From Microbacterium sp. LWH11-1.2 (GTDB lineage: Bacteria; Actinomycetota; Actinomycetes; Actinomycetales; Microbacteriaceae), in NCBI RefSeq assembly GCF_038397745.1, contig NZ_CP151636.1, positions 4,092,001 through 4,156,000 of the forward strand: DNA of 64,000 nucleotides, in the 5' to 3' direction. Position 1 is the stretch's first letter, and each line of letters starts with the position of its first letter. The notes beneath the pieces are model-generated. The model was not told the DNA's origin and did not search any database. It saw only the letters and a program-made list of their open reading frames with translations. Below are positions 35,795 to 41,949 of this stretch, one piece after another. Made by a program: the position numbers and the translations under genes.

Positions 35795-36676
35795 ATGAGC
35801 CTACCGCCCTTGCCGTTTGACGACACGGAGTTGCAGGCTGCCTTCACCGGCCGATCTCTGGCTTTACCGCCGCTTGGGCGCGGTTCGTTCAAGGTTGCGT
35901 ACTTTGCGGGCGACGGATCTGACGCGGTCGTCAAGATCCTGACGGACCCGCTGCCGGGAGACATCGATAACACCGAGGTCGACGCCTCGCTTTTGCCGGA
36001 GCGATTCGCTCGAGAGGTTCGGGCGATGCAATTGACGGATTCACCTCACCTCGGAACGGTCCTGGTCGAACCAACCGCCGTCCAAATAGGTGGAAGTCGC
36101 TTCGTTACCTATGAGGAACCGTTCTACGGCGGAGGAACCTTGGCGGACCGTCTTTCAGCTAGCGCAATGAGCGCGCCCGACGCCGAAAGCCTGGTCGTGT
36201 CGTTGCTGAAAGCGGTCAGAGAGCTCTGGGCGCATGACATCGTCCATCGCGACATCAAGCCGGGGAACATCATGTTCGACGGTCAGGGAAACGCGGTGCT
36301 CATCGATCCAGGGATCTCGCTCCACGTAGGTTTGGATGACCTCACCGACTCGTCCCAAACGTCGCCGATGACGCTCGGATACTCTGCCCCAGAACAGCAC
36401 GAAGCACGCAGATACGCTCAGATCGACTTTCGCACGGACCACTTTCTAGTCGGAGTCGTCGGATATTGCGCGGTGACCGGTGGGCATCCGATCCTTGAGC
36501 CAGGGATGGACCGCAACGCCTTCATAGTGAAGCTTCTTTCGTTCGACAAGATCGACACAAGCGGCCTTCCGTGTTCAGATCGCCTGAAGCAGGTACTAGC
36601 TCGCTTGCTCGCTCCGAAACCTAACCGGCGATTCCGGACGACAAACGAACCACTCGAGATCTTGGAAGTGTCATGA
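35795..36676 (+). CDS. Island protein B: Ser/Thr protein kinase-like, DPG variant
   Basis: 293 aa single-domain Hanks-type kinase without membrane anchor. Gly-loop LGRGSFKVAY (27-36), catalytic Lys47 in AVVKIL, probable alpha-C Glu74, catalytic loop HRDIKPGN (151-158) with Asp153, Lys155 and Asn158, metal-binding Asp171 in IDPGIS where DFG would stand, and APE at 198-200. All catalytic residues are kept; only the Phe of DFG is replaced by Pro. AAGGA lies upstream of ATG 35795, and TAGGCT at 35760-35765 may be the -10. Its stop overlaps the start of the next gene (ATGA), so kinase and neighbour are made together; the neighbour is a candidate substrate or partner. Confidence 0.9.
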   Translation: MSLPPLPFDDTELQAAFTGRSLALPPLGRGSFKVAYFAGDGSDAVVKILTDPLPGDIDNTEVDASLLPERFAREVRAMQLTDSPHLGTVLVEPTAVQIGGSRFVTYEEPFYGGGTLADRLSASAMSAPDAESLVVSLLKAVRELWAHDIVHRDIKPGNIMFDGQGNAVLIDPGISLHVGLDDLTDSSQTSPMTLGYSAPEQHEARRYAQIDFRTDHFLVGVVGYCAVTGGHPILEPGMDRNAFIVKLLSFDKIDTSGLPCSDRLKQVLARLLAPKPNRRFRTTNEPLEILEVS

Positions 36677-37845
36677 ACCTCTATCTGCAACACGGGTACG
36701 GCAAGGGGAACAAGATTCAGAGCCTTACGTCCTCAGGTGCACTGAGAGGAGTAATCCTCAGCCCCGGAGACGAAGATGCCGCGTCGCTTGCTCGAACGGC
36801 GTCCGAGGCGAAACGATTGGGTCTTCGCGTGTGTGTCGACCCGCAAACCTACGTCTACTCCACCGCCCCGAGGGGGGTCGGGCGCAAACATGAATCACAC
36901 GGAATACAGTTCGATGATCTCCACTGGTCACAGCCGGTTTCCGCGATCATTCAGCAGGTTGCGCGTGTTGGCGAGATGCACGACCGGGTGAATCCGGGCG
37001 GCGTAAAATTCGCACCGACTGTAGTCCAGGCATCATTCGACGACGTTTGGACGTCGACAGCCTTTCAGCTCGCAAGAACTGCTGCGAGCGAGTGGGGGAA
37101 GGATCGAACCGTCGCAACCCTCGCTATCGAAGACACTGCACTGGATACCTGGCGGCAGATTGACGAGTGGCTCGACGTCGCCACAACGCTCGAGGTCAGA
37201 GGCTTCTACATCCTCGTCGGGCGCAAGGACACGTCCTATCCTCCGGCGGCGTGGGCCTCGGAGCGGCTGGCAAATCTACTGCGCATGATCTACGTCTTGA
37301 CCGAGCTCAATGAGTACGAGGTGTGCTGGGGATACGCAGACGGAGAAGGTCTCGCCGGCCTTGCAGCTGGCGCTTCTGCGCTCGGCGCGGGTTGGAACTA
37401 CTCGCTCCGTCAGTTCAAGCCGTCAAAGTGGCAGCCAACGGACCGAAAGGGTGGCGTCGCCCCTAACGCTCGGTTCTACATGGAACGCCTCTGGTCTCCA
37501 ATCTTGGCTTCGGCCGAAGCTGACAACCTCTATGATTCCGACCTGCAGGACCAGGTCTTCACTCCCGAAGAACTGCAGCTGATCACTGGGCGGAGCTTCG
37601 ACGAGATCGGGGTGGTCGACGCGCAGCTCCAGTTCTTGACCGGTCTGTCACGGCAGGCACAGTTGATCACAGGCATCGACGGCGTAGCACAAAGGCTCGA
37701 TTACGTTCAGAGTTCGCTAAGTGCCGCGGAAGAACTTTTCGGCGCAATCGACAACGAGGGCATCCCGATGTCTGGGCGTTACCGCGGCAGAGTTCGCGCC
37801 TTGGCCTCGGGAATCGAGCGCTTCCGCGGCGCGGAGAGCCTGTAG
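36673..37845 (+). CDS. Island protein C: probable TIM-barrel protein of unknown function
   Basis: 390 aa. No family recognised with certainty. Up to about residue 245, strands alternate with helices in an eightfold pattern: LYLQHGYG, RGVILSPG, RVCVDPQTY, KFAPTVVQASF, VATLAIED, GFYILVGRKD, YEVCWGYADGEG and a last GAGWNYSLRQF. This suggests a TIM barrel, possibly of the tRNA-guanine transglycosylase type; polar residues at strand ends (Asp/Gln, Glu-Asp, Tyr-Ala-Asp) fit an active-site rim. The last 110 residues are helical. It is coupled to the kinase by a four-base overlap. Its 3' end overlaps the convergent nuclease gene by 67 bp. A base-modifying or nucleotide-acting enzyme is conceivable but unproven. 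Confidence 0.75.
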   Translation: MNLYLQHGYGKGNKIQSLTSSGALRGVILSPGDEDAASLARTASEAKRLGLRVCVDPQTYVYSTAPRGVGRKHESHGIQFDDLHWSQPVSAIIQQVARVGEMHDRVNPGGVKFAPTVVQASFDDVWTSTAFQLARTAASEWGKDRTVATLAIEDTALDTWRQIDEWLDVATTLEVRGFYILVGRKDTSYPPAAWASERLANLLRMIYVLTELNEYEVCWGYADGEGLAGLAAGASALGAGWNYSLRQFKPSKWQPTDRKGGVAPNARFYMERLWSPILASAEADNLYDSDLQDQVFTPEELQLITGRSFDEIGVVDAQLQFLTGLSRQAQLITGIDGVAQRLDYVQSSLSAAEELFGAIDNEGIPMSGRYRGRVRALASGIERFRGAESL

Positions 37846-38531
37846 GCACTACCGGATTCGAACGCACGGATGAGGAGTTCCGCAAGCCACAGTCGGCGGT
37901 ACTCGGGAAGTGGCTGGTATCGGGCTGGCATTTCCCAAACTATGCGGCTATCCTCCGCAACAATGAGCCCGGCCCCGAAGCGTTCGAGAGTGGTCCTTGA
38001 CGCGCGGTGTGCGGTTTCAACTGGCATGCAGATTGCGGCGCGGTGAGCAGAGACCCGAAACTTTCCTAACTGCTGCAGCGCACGCTTCGCGTCCTGCATC
38101 TTGACCTCAATTGCCATCGAGTCCGTCACGACGTTCGCGGCGCTTCGTACGGTTGCTTCAGTCCACCCTTGTCGGGCCAGCTCAGTACGGAGCGTCTGCG
38201 CATACTTTCGTGTAATTCCAGGCGCACTGTGAGAACTCGCAGCGAGAACACGCGCCGCAGACACGGTCGGAATTCGCAGTTTGCGGACTTGATGAGCGGC
38301 AACCGCAGTCGCCGACGCACGAACTATCAACACGTCTGGTACACCGAAGCCCGTCTGGGGTTCGAGGATCAACCATGAAGACCGTCCAGGGCCTGGTGGG
38401 AAGAGGGCGCCAGCGCTTGCAGCAAGCCTCCCAGTGAGCACTGCTTCATGGGTCGGCACACCAACTCGGCGCTCCTCACTGCTGGCGAATGCTGTGCTGT
38501 TGAGACTCGCCAGTGAAGCTTCGTCAGTCAT
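37779..38531 (-). CDS. Island protein D: PD-(D/E)XK nuclease-like protein
   Basis: 250 aa. The restriction-endonuclease fold is indicated by Glu29 in THEAVL, Asp66 in GVPDVLIV, then Glu142 and Lys144 in AIEVKM, followed by a helix with Gln153/154 (RALQQLGKF) and the strand AAICMP. The 75 residues between Asp66 and Glu142 include a helical, wHTH-like insertion (VSAARVLAASS and ITRKYAQTLRTEL) that could bind DNA. ATG 38531 is taken; a longer frame upstream runs through the structured palindrome. The last 67 bp are antisense to the end of the TIM-barrel gene. Nucleolytic activity is inferred from the motif only. Confidence 0.75.
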   Translation of the reverse strand: MTDEASLASLNSTAFASSEERRVGVPTHEAVLTGRLAASAGALFPPGPGRSSWLILEPQTGFGVPDVLIVRASATAVAAHQVRKLRIPTVSAARVLAASSHSAPGITRKYAQTLRTELARQGWTEATVRSAANVVTDSMAIEVKMQDAKRALQQLGKFRVSAHRAAICMPVETAHRASRTTLERFGAGLIVAEDSRIVWEMPARYQPLPEYRRLWLAELLIRAFESGSAYRLSAPRKRSIPEAKARTLPR

Positions 38532-38554
38532 ACGACGATGAGTTCCAGTCCGTG

Positions 38555-38640
38555 GTGCCCGGGGTCCAGAGTCCGAGGAGCGCCCTGACCGGAGCGAAGC
38601 GAGGACCGGACGCACCGCAGGAACTCCGGACCCCGGGCAC
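38555..38640. other. 86-bp imperfect palindrome, candidate structured RNA
   Basis: Arms 38555-38574 and 38620-38640 include a perfect 13-bp pairing (GTGCCCGGGGTCC with its complement at the far end) extended by about seven imperfect pairs. The 45-base middle can fold further (CCGG...CCGG). A second hairpin, GGTTCGCC/GGCGAGCC with a GAA loop, follows at 38642-38660. The block fills the 232-bp gap between two divergent island genes, so it is not a normal terminator position. It may be a regulatory RNA, a shared 5' leader, or an element end. Confidence 0.6.
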
Positions 38641-38763
38641 CGGTTCGCCGAAGGCGAGCCTTGAATGAGTAAAGAAAGTTCCCACAGCTCCACTATCCCC
38701 TGGATGAGCGCGATGCCCTCGCGCGCGCGGTCGCACGTCCGACCCTGAGTCTACGGTTGACCC

Positions 38764-39300
38764 GTGATCTTCCGCCCAGCCGACCGCGTCTACGTCGACG
38801 AGTCCAAGGCACGCGGATACTACGTGGTGGCGACGGCAACCTCGATCGGAAACCTCCGCGTGTCCGAGAAGGCCCTCCGTGAACTTCTCAAGCCCGGCCA
38901 GCGACGTATCCACTTCAAGAGTGAGAGCGACAGCCGGCGACGACAGATCCTCTCGAGCATGTGCGCGCTCGATGTGCGTGTCTCCGTCTGGATCGTGAAA
39001 CGGAGACCTGACAAGGAGGCTCGACCTCTGTCTCTCGGCTCGCTCGTTGCGGAGGCGGTCAAGAGCGGTGCCGCACTCCTGGTCATCGAACGAGACGAGT
39101 CTCTTGAGCGCGCAGACCGTCGACTGATCGCCGAAGTGATCCGTCGCGCCGGAACATCCGAATTGCAGTACCGGCACGTCGCGCCCCACGAGCATCCGCT
39201 GCTCTGGGTGAGCGATGCCGTGGCTTGGTGCTATTCGAACGGCGGCGACTGGATCCGTCGGGTCGATGCGATCGTCGATGCACGGGTCTTCCGACTCTAG
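38764..39300 (+). CDS. Island protein E: DUF3800-like protein
   Basis: 178 aa, GTG start. VYVDESKARGYYVVAT near the N-terminus resembles the DUF3800 opening (Asp12, Glu13), HFKSESDSRRRQIL follows, and WVSDAVAWCYSNGGDW near the end matches the closing Asp helix (Asp151). DUF3800 is thought to be an RNase H-like nuclease fold frequent in mobile and defence loci. TACGGT (38752-38757) ends six bases before GTG 38764, so the mRNA is likely leaderless. It is divergent from the nuclease gene across the structured palindrome. Family match is by eye and function is unproven. Confidence 0.7.
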   Translation: MIFRPADRVYVDESKARGYYVVATATSIGNLRVSEKALRELLKPGQRRIHFKSESDSRRRQILSSMCALDVRVSVWIVKRRPDKEARPLSLGSLVAEAVKSGAALLVIERDESLERADRRLIAEVIRRAGTSELQYRHVAPHEHPLLWVSDAVAWCYSNGGDWIRRVDAIVDARVFRL

Positions 39301-39308
39301 AAACACGT

Positions 39309-39347
39309 GAGCCTGGCTCGTCTACCGTCCGGAAGACTGCCAGGCTC
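39309..39347 (+). terminator. Hairpin after island gene E
   Basis: A 9-bp perfect stem GAGCCTGGC (39309-39317) with its complement at 39339-39347 and a 21-base loop, eight bases after the DUF3800-like stop. There is no T-run, so termination is only probable. Confidence 0.5.
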
Positions 39348-39425
39348 CGAGGGCTACTGCCCGCCGTACCCCAAGTGTAACGCGCAGGCACCGACAGCGG
39401 CCAGCGTTCATCTGCCGCGCCGCGT

Positions 39426-39443
39426 CCGGCACAGAACCGGCAC
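39426..39443. repeat. 18-bp inner-end repeat, right copy
   Basis: Identical to 34690-34707 (CCGGCACAGAACCGGCAC) and 23 bp inside the right attachment repeat. See the left copy for the interpretation as an integrase arm site. Confidence 0.6.
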
Positions 39444-39466
39444 AACCCTCCCCCGCGCCGCTCCGG

Positions 39467-39558
39467 CCGTCGGGCAGAAACGACAAAACCCCCGGAAACC
39501 GGGGGTCTTGATCTGTAGCAGGAGCGGGGCTTGAACCCGCGACCTCACGATTATGAGT
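39467..39558. repeat. Right attachment-site repeat of the tRNA-Met island
   Basis: The 92-bp partner of 34491-34582. It spans the terminator and the 3' 43 bases of the intact tRNA-Met (39516-39558). Upstream of it in the tRNA direction the gene is complete, so this copy is part of the functional tRNA and the element lies on its 3' side, the usual side for tyrosine-recombinase insertion. Confidence 0.85.
39488..39506 (-). terminator. tRNA-Met terminator
   Basis: Minus-strand stem ACCCCCGG/CCGGGGGT with a three-base loop, followed by TTTTG. It begins ten bases after the tRNA 3' end. An almost identical copy is in the left attachment repeat. Confidence 0.8.
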
Positions 39559-39589
39559 CGTGCGCTCTAACCAGCTGAGCTACCCTGCC
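39516..39589 (-). tRNA. tRNA-Met (CAT), elongator type
   Basis: 74-nt cloverleaf on the minus strand: acceptor GGCAGGG pairing with TCCTGCT (two G-U pairs), D-arm GCTC/GAGC, anticodon stem CACGA/TCGTG with loop CTCATAA (anticodon CAT), T-arm GCGGG-TTCAAGC-CCCGC, discriminator A. CCA is not encoded. Position 1:72 is paired, unlike initiator tRNA. It is the integration site of the island. Confidence 0.93.
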
Positions 39590-39625
39590 GCGAGGCATCC
39601 GTCCGCGTGTGAGAAGAATGCTGCG

Positions 39626-39697
39626 AGCCCCGAGTCAGGATTGAACTGACGACCCCTTCCTTACCATGGAAGTGCTCTGCCACTGAGCTATCGGGGC
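39626..39697 (-). tRNA. tRNA-Thr (GGT)
   Basis: 72-nt cloverleaf on the minus strand: acceptor GCCCCGA/TCGGGGC, D-arm GCTC/GAGC, anticodon stem CTTCC/GGAAG with loop ATGGTAA (anticodon GGT), T-arm GTCAG-TTCAATC-CTGAC, discriminator T. CCA is not encoded. It lies 36 bp upstream of tRNA-Met and is probably cotranscribed with it. Confidence 0.94.
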
Positions 39698-39766
39698 GTG
39701 CTGCCCCTCTCGGGGCAACCACACGAGAATACCATCACCATGGCGTCCTCATGAAATCAAGGCGGG

Positions 39767-41032
39767 TCAGTACGAGGACCGGCCCGCGTTCGTGCGGAGC
39801 CACGGCAGCGGATCGATGGTCGATCCGTTGACGATGAGCTCGAAGTGCAGGTGTGCGCCGTAGGAACGGCCCGTGTTTCCGGTCTTGCCGACGATGTCGC
39901 CGACCTTCACCGTGTCGCCGGCCTTGACCTGCAGCGAGCCGTACTGCATGTGCGAGTAGTGGCTCGTGATGACCGCGCCGTCGATCACGTGATCGATGTA
40001 GACGGTCACGCCGTAGGCGTCGCCCTGCTCGGTCGCGATGCGCACGGTTCCGTCAGCGATGGCCTGGATCGGAGCGCCGTCGCCGGGGACGAAGTCGATG
40101 CCCTCGTGCAGACGGCCGCTGCGCATGCCGTAGCCGTCGGTCATTCCGACGCCGACGAGGAACGGCCACTGGATGGCCGCGTCGGGGTCGTTCGTGAAGA
40201 CCTCGTTGGAGTAGTTGATGCCCTGCTCGGCCGCGACCTGGACGAGCGAGATCGTGCTGAAGCCGTCGGCGCGCGTGAGGGACTCGTTCTGAACGCCGGC
40301 CGGAGCGACGAAGGCCTGGATCTCATCGGCGGACTCACCGTCGGCGGCCTGCTGGGAGGAGGCGACGAGCGAGGTCGCGGCAAGGGACGTGCCCTGGGAG
40401 GCGGCCACAGCCTCGGCGGGGAGCGTCATCGAGACCGCGAGCAGACCCGCGAGGCTCATGACACCGACCGTCGCACCGACGGCGAAGACCTTGCGTGCGC
40501 TGCGCTCACGGCGGCTGGCGGCGGGAGCAGCCGCATCGCTCTCGCTCTTCGCGTCGGTCGCGGACTGGCCGACGGCCGGCTCGGACGGAGCGGATGCCGT
40601 GGGCACGGGCCCGGTCGCGCGGAATGCCCGGGACGCGCGCTCGAAAGCGTCGGCGTCCGCCGTGTCGTCCGCCGCCTCCGCGCTCGTCGCTGCAGGCATC
40701 TCGAAAGCCTCGGAGGCCTCCGGCTCGGAGAGCTCGACGAGGTCTTCGACCTTGTCGGTCTCGGCCGGGGCGTCGACGGTGACGGGCTCGGCTGCGTGCT
40801 GAGGCGCGTCGTCGATGCGGGTCAGGGGCGCGTCGTCGATCGGGGCGTCGGCGGCCACACGCTGGCGGGCGGCGCGGCGGGAGAGCGGGGCGACAGCGGC
40901 GAGGGCGATGACAGCCTCAGCTGCTGCGACAGATTCCGTCGGTCCCACCGCAGGGGCCTCAGAGGCCGTGGTGCGGAGTCGGCTGGACCGGCGCGTGGGC
41001 GCAGAGGCAGCCTGGGGATTCTCGAAGGGCAA
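39767..41032 (-). CDS. M23 family metallopeptidase (LytM domain), membrane-anchored
   Basis: 421 aa. A long, Ala/Glu-rich disordered N-terminus (about 1-175) precedes a hydrophobic anchor (about 184-206: AVGATVGVMSLAGLLAVSM). The C-terminal LytM domain has the zinc motif HEGIDFVPGDG (His at about 310, Asp five residues on) and the catalytic HLHFEL (about 394). It should cleave peptidoglycan cross-links or activate amidases. The start is TTG at 41032; no ATG or GTG nearby gives a comparable N-terminus. The tRNA-Thr gene lies downstream on the same strand. Confidence 0.9.
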   Translation of the reverse strand: MPFENPQAASAPTRRSSRLRTTASEAPAVGPTESVAAAEAVIALAAVAPLSRRAARQRVAADAPIDDAPLTRIDDAPQHAAEPVTVDAPAETDKVEDLVELSEPEASEAFEMPAATSAEAADDTADADAFERASRAFRATGPVPTASAPSEPAVGQSATDAKSESDAAAPAASRRERSARKVFAVGATVGVMSLAGLLAVSMTLPAEAVAASQGTSLAATSLVASSQQAADGESADEIQAFVAPAGVQNESLTRADGFSTISLVQVAAEQGINYSNEVFTNDPDAAIQWPFLVGVGMTDGYGMRSGRLHEGIDFVPGDGAPIQAIADGTVRIATEQGDAYGVTVYIDHVIDGAVITSHYSHMQYGSLQVKAGDTVKVGDIVGKTGNTGRSYGAHLHFELIVNGSTIDPLPWLRTNAGRSSY

Positions 41033-41080
41033 AGCGTTGTTCTCTCAGTCGTGCGTCAAGCTCGGGGGCGCTAACTCAGC

Positions 41081-41103
41081 TTTCACCTTCGGGTGGTGAA
41101 AGT
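41081..41103 (-). other. Hairpin in the leader of the M23 peptidase gene
   Basis: An 8-bp perfect stem CTTTCACC/GGTGAAAG with a 7-base loop, about 50 bases before the TTG start and 52 bases after the IMPase stop. It could end the upstream operon or be a leader structure. No c-di-AMP (ydaO) riboswitch core could be recognised around it. Confidence 0.4.
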
Positions 41104-41154
41104 AACGATCGCGTAAAACCCTATCGGTATCCGCCTGGGAATGCCATGAACAGG

Positions 41155-41949
41155 TCAGTGTTTCTCCCCCAGAAGAGCGAGGAGCCGGGCGTGCACCTCG
41201 GGTCCTCCGGAGATCAGCATGGGCCGCGCCGAATCGACATCGTGGCGCGAGACGAGGCCGCCGGCCTCCTCGACGAGGAGCGCTCCCGCCGCGAAATCCC
41301 ACGGCTTGAGCCCTCGTTCGAAGTAGCCGTCGAGTCGTCCCGCCGCCACATAGGCGAGATCGAGGGCGGCGGATCCCGACCGGCGCAGATCTCGCGCCAT
41401 CGTCATCACGCGTCGCACGGTCGCGAGGTCGCCGTCGTGGGTGGCCGGGTCGTATCCGAAGCCGGTGGCGAGGAGCGCCCCGGCCGAGGTGTCGGACGTC
41501 ACCGCGAGTCGGGTCTCCCCCGCCCAGGCGCCGTGCCCGCGGGCCGCCGTGAACAGTTCCCCGAGCGCCGGGGCGTTGACCGCGGCGGCCAGCGCCTCCC
41601 ACGACCCGGGTTCCGCCGAGCCTCGCACGGCGGCGATGCTGACGTTGTAGGCCGGCATCCCGTAGGCGTAGTTGACGGTGCCGTCGATCGGATCGACGAC
41701 CCAGGTGATGCCGCTGGTCCCGCTCTCGGCCCCGGACTCCTCGCCGAGGAATCCGTCGTCCGGGCGGGCCGCGTCGACGCGCGCACGGATCAGTGCCTCG
41801 ACCTCGCGGTCGGCTTCGGTGACGATATCGGCGATCGTCGACTTGGTCGCGGCCAGATGCACGCCGTCACGGCGACGGCGGAGCGCGAGCTCGCCGGCCT
41901 CACGTGCGATCTCGGTCGCGAGATCCTTGAGTTCGCCCTCGAGCGTCAC
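41155..41949 (-). CDS. Inositol monophosphatase family protein
   Basis: 264 aa Mg-dependent phosphatase. The three metal motifs are present: GEESGAE (about 69-75), DPIDGTVNYAYG (about 86-97) and KPWDFAAGALLVEEAGG (about 216-232). Substrates in the family include inositol-1-phosphate, histidinol phosphate and fructose-1,6-bisphosphate, so the exact one is open. GTG 41949 overlaps the stop of the upstream membrane protein gene by four bases. Confidence 0.92.
   Translation of the reverse strand: MTLEGELKDLATEIAREAGELALRRRRDGVHLAATKSTIADIVTEADREVEALIRARVDAARPDDGFLGEESGAESGTSGITWVVDPIDGTVNYAYGMPAYNVSIAAVRGSAEPGSWEALAAAVNAPALGELFTAARGHGAWAGETRLAVTSDTSAGALLATGFGYDPATHDGDLATVRRVMTMARDLRRSGSAALDLAYVAAGRLDGYFERGLKPWDFAAGALLVEEAGGLVSRHDVDSARPMLISGGPEVHARLLALLGEKH

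Larger units (their letters stand above)
34583..39466. mobile_element. 5-kb genomic island integrated in tRNA-Met
   Basis: The segment between the two 92-bp repeats (repeat-to-repeat offset 4,976 bp). Its sequence is markedly less G+C-rich than the flanks (for example 50% in 36661-36720) with more A/T-ending codons. It carries five complete accessory genes: a two-helix membrane protein, a kinase and TIM-barrel pair, a PD-(D/E)XK nuclease and a DUF3800-like protein. No integrase, relaxase or phage structural gene is visible. An 18-bp sequence near both inner ends (34690-34707 and 39426-39443) may be integrase arm sites. It could be a satellite mobilised in trans or a remnant that lost its integrase. 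A defence role is inferred from cargo type only. Confidence 0.8.

Noticed and set aside
34583..39466. Degraded integrase within the island
   Set aside because: The stretches between genes are short and show no tyrosine-recombinase motifs (no R-HxxR-Y pattern) in any frame I read.
41033..41154. c-di-AMP (ydaO) riboswitch before the M23 peptidase
   Set aside because: Such riboswitches often precede cell-wall hydrolases in actinobacteria, but the leader is short and shows no conserved core, only one simple hairpin.
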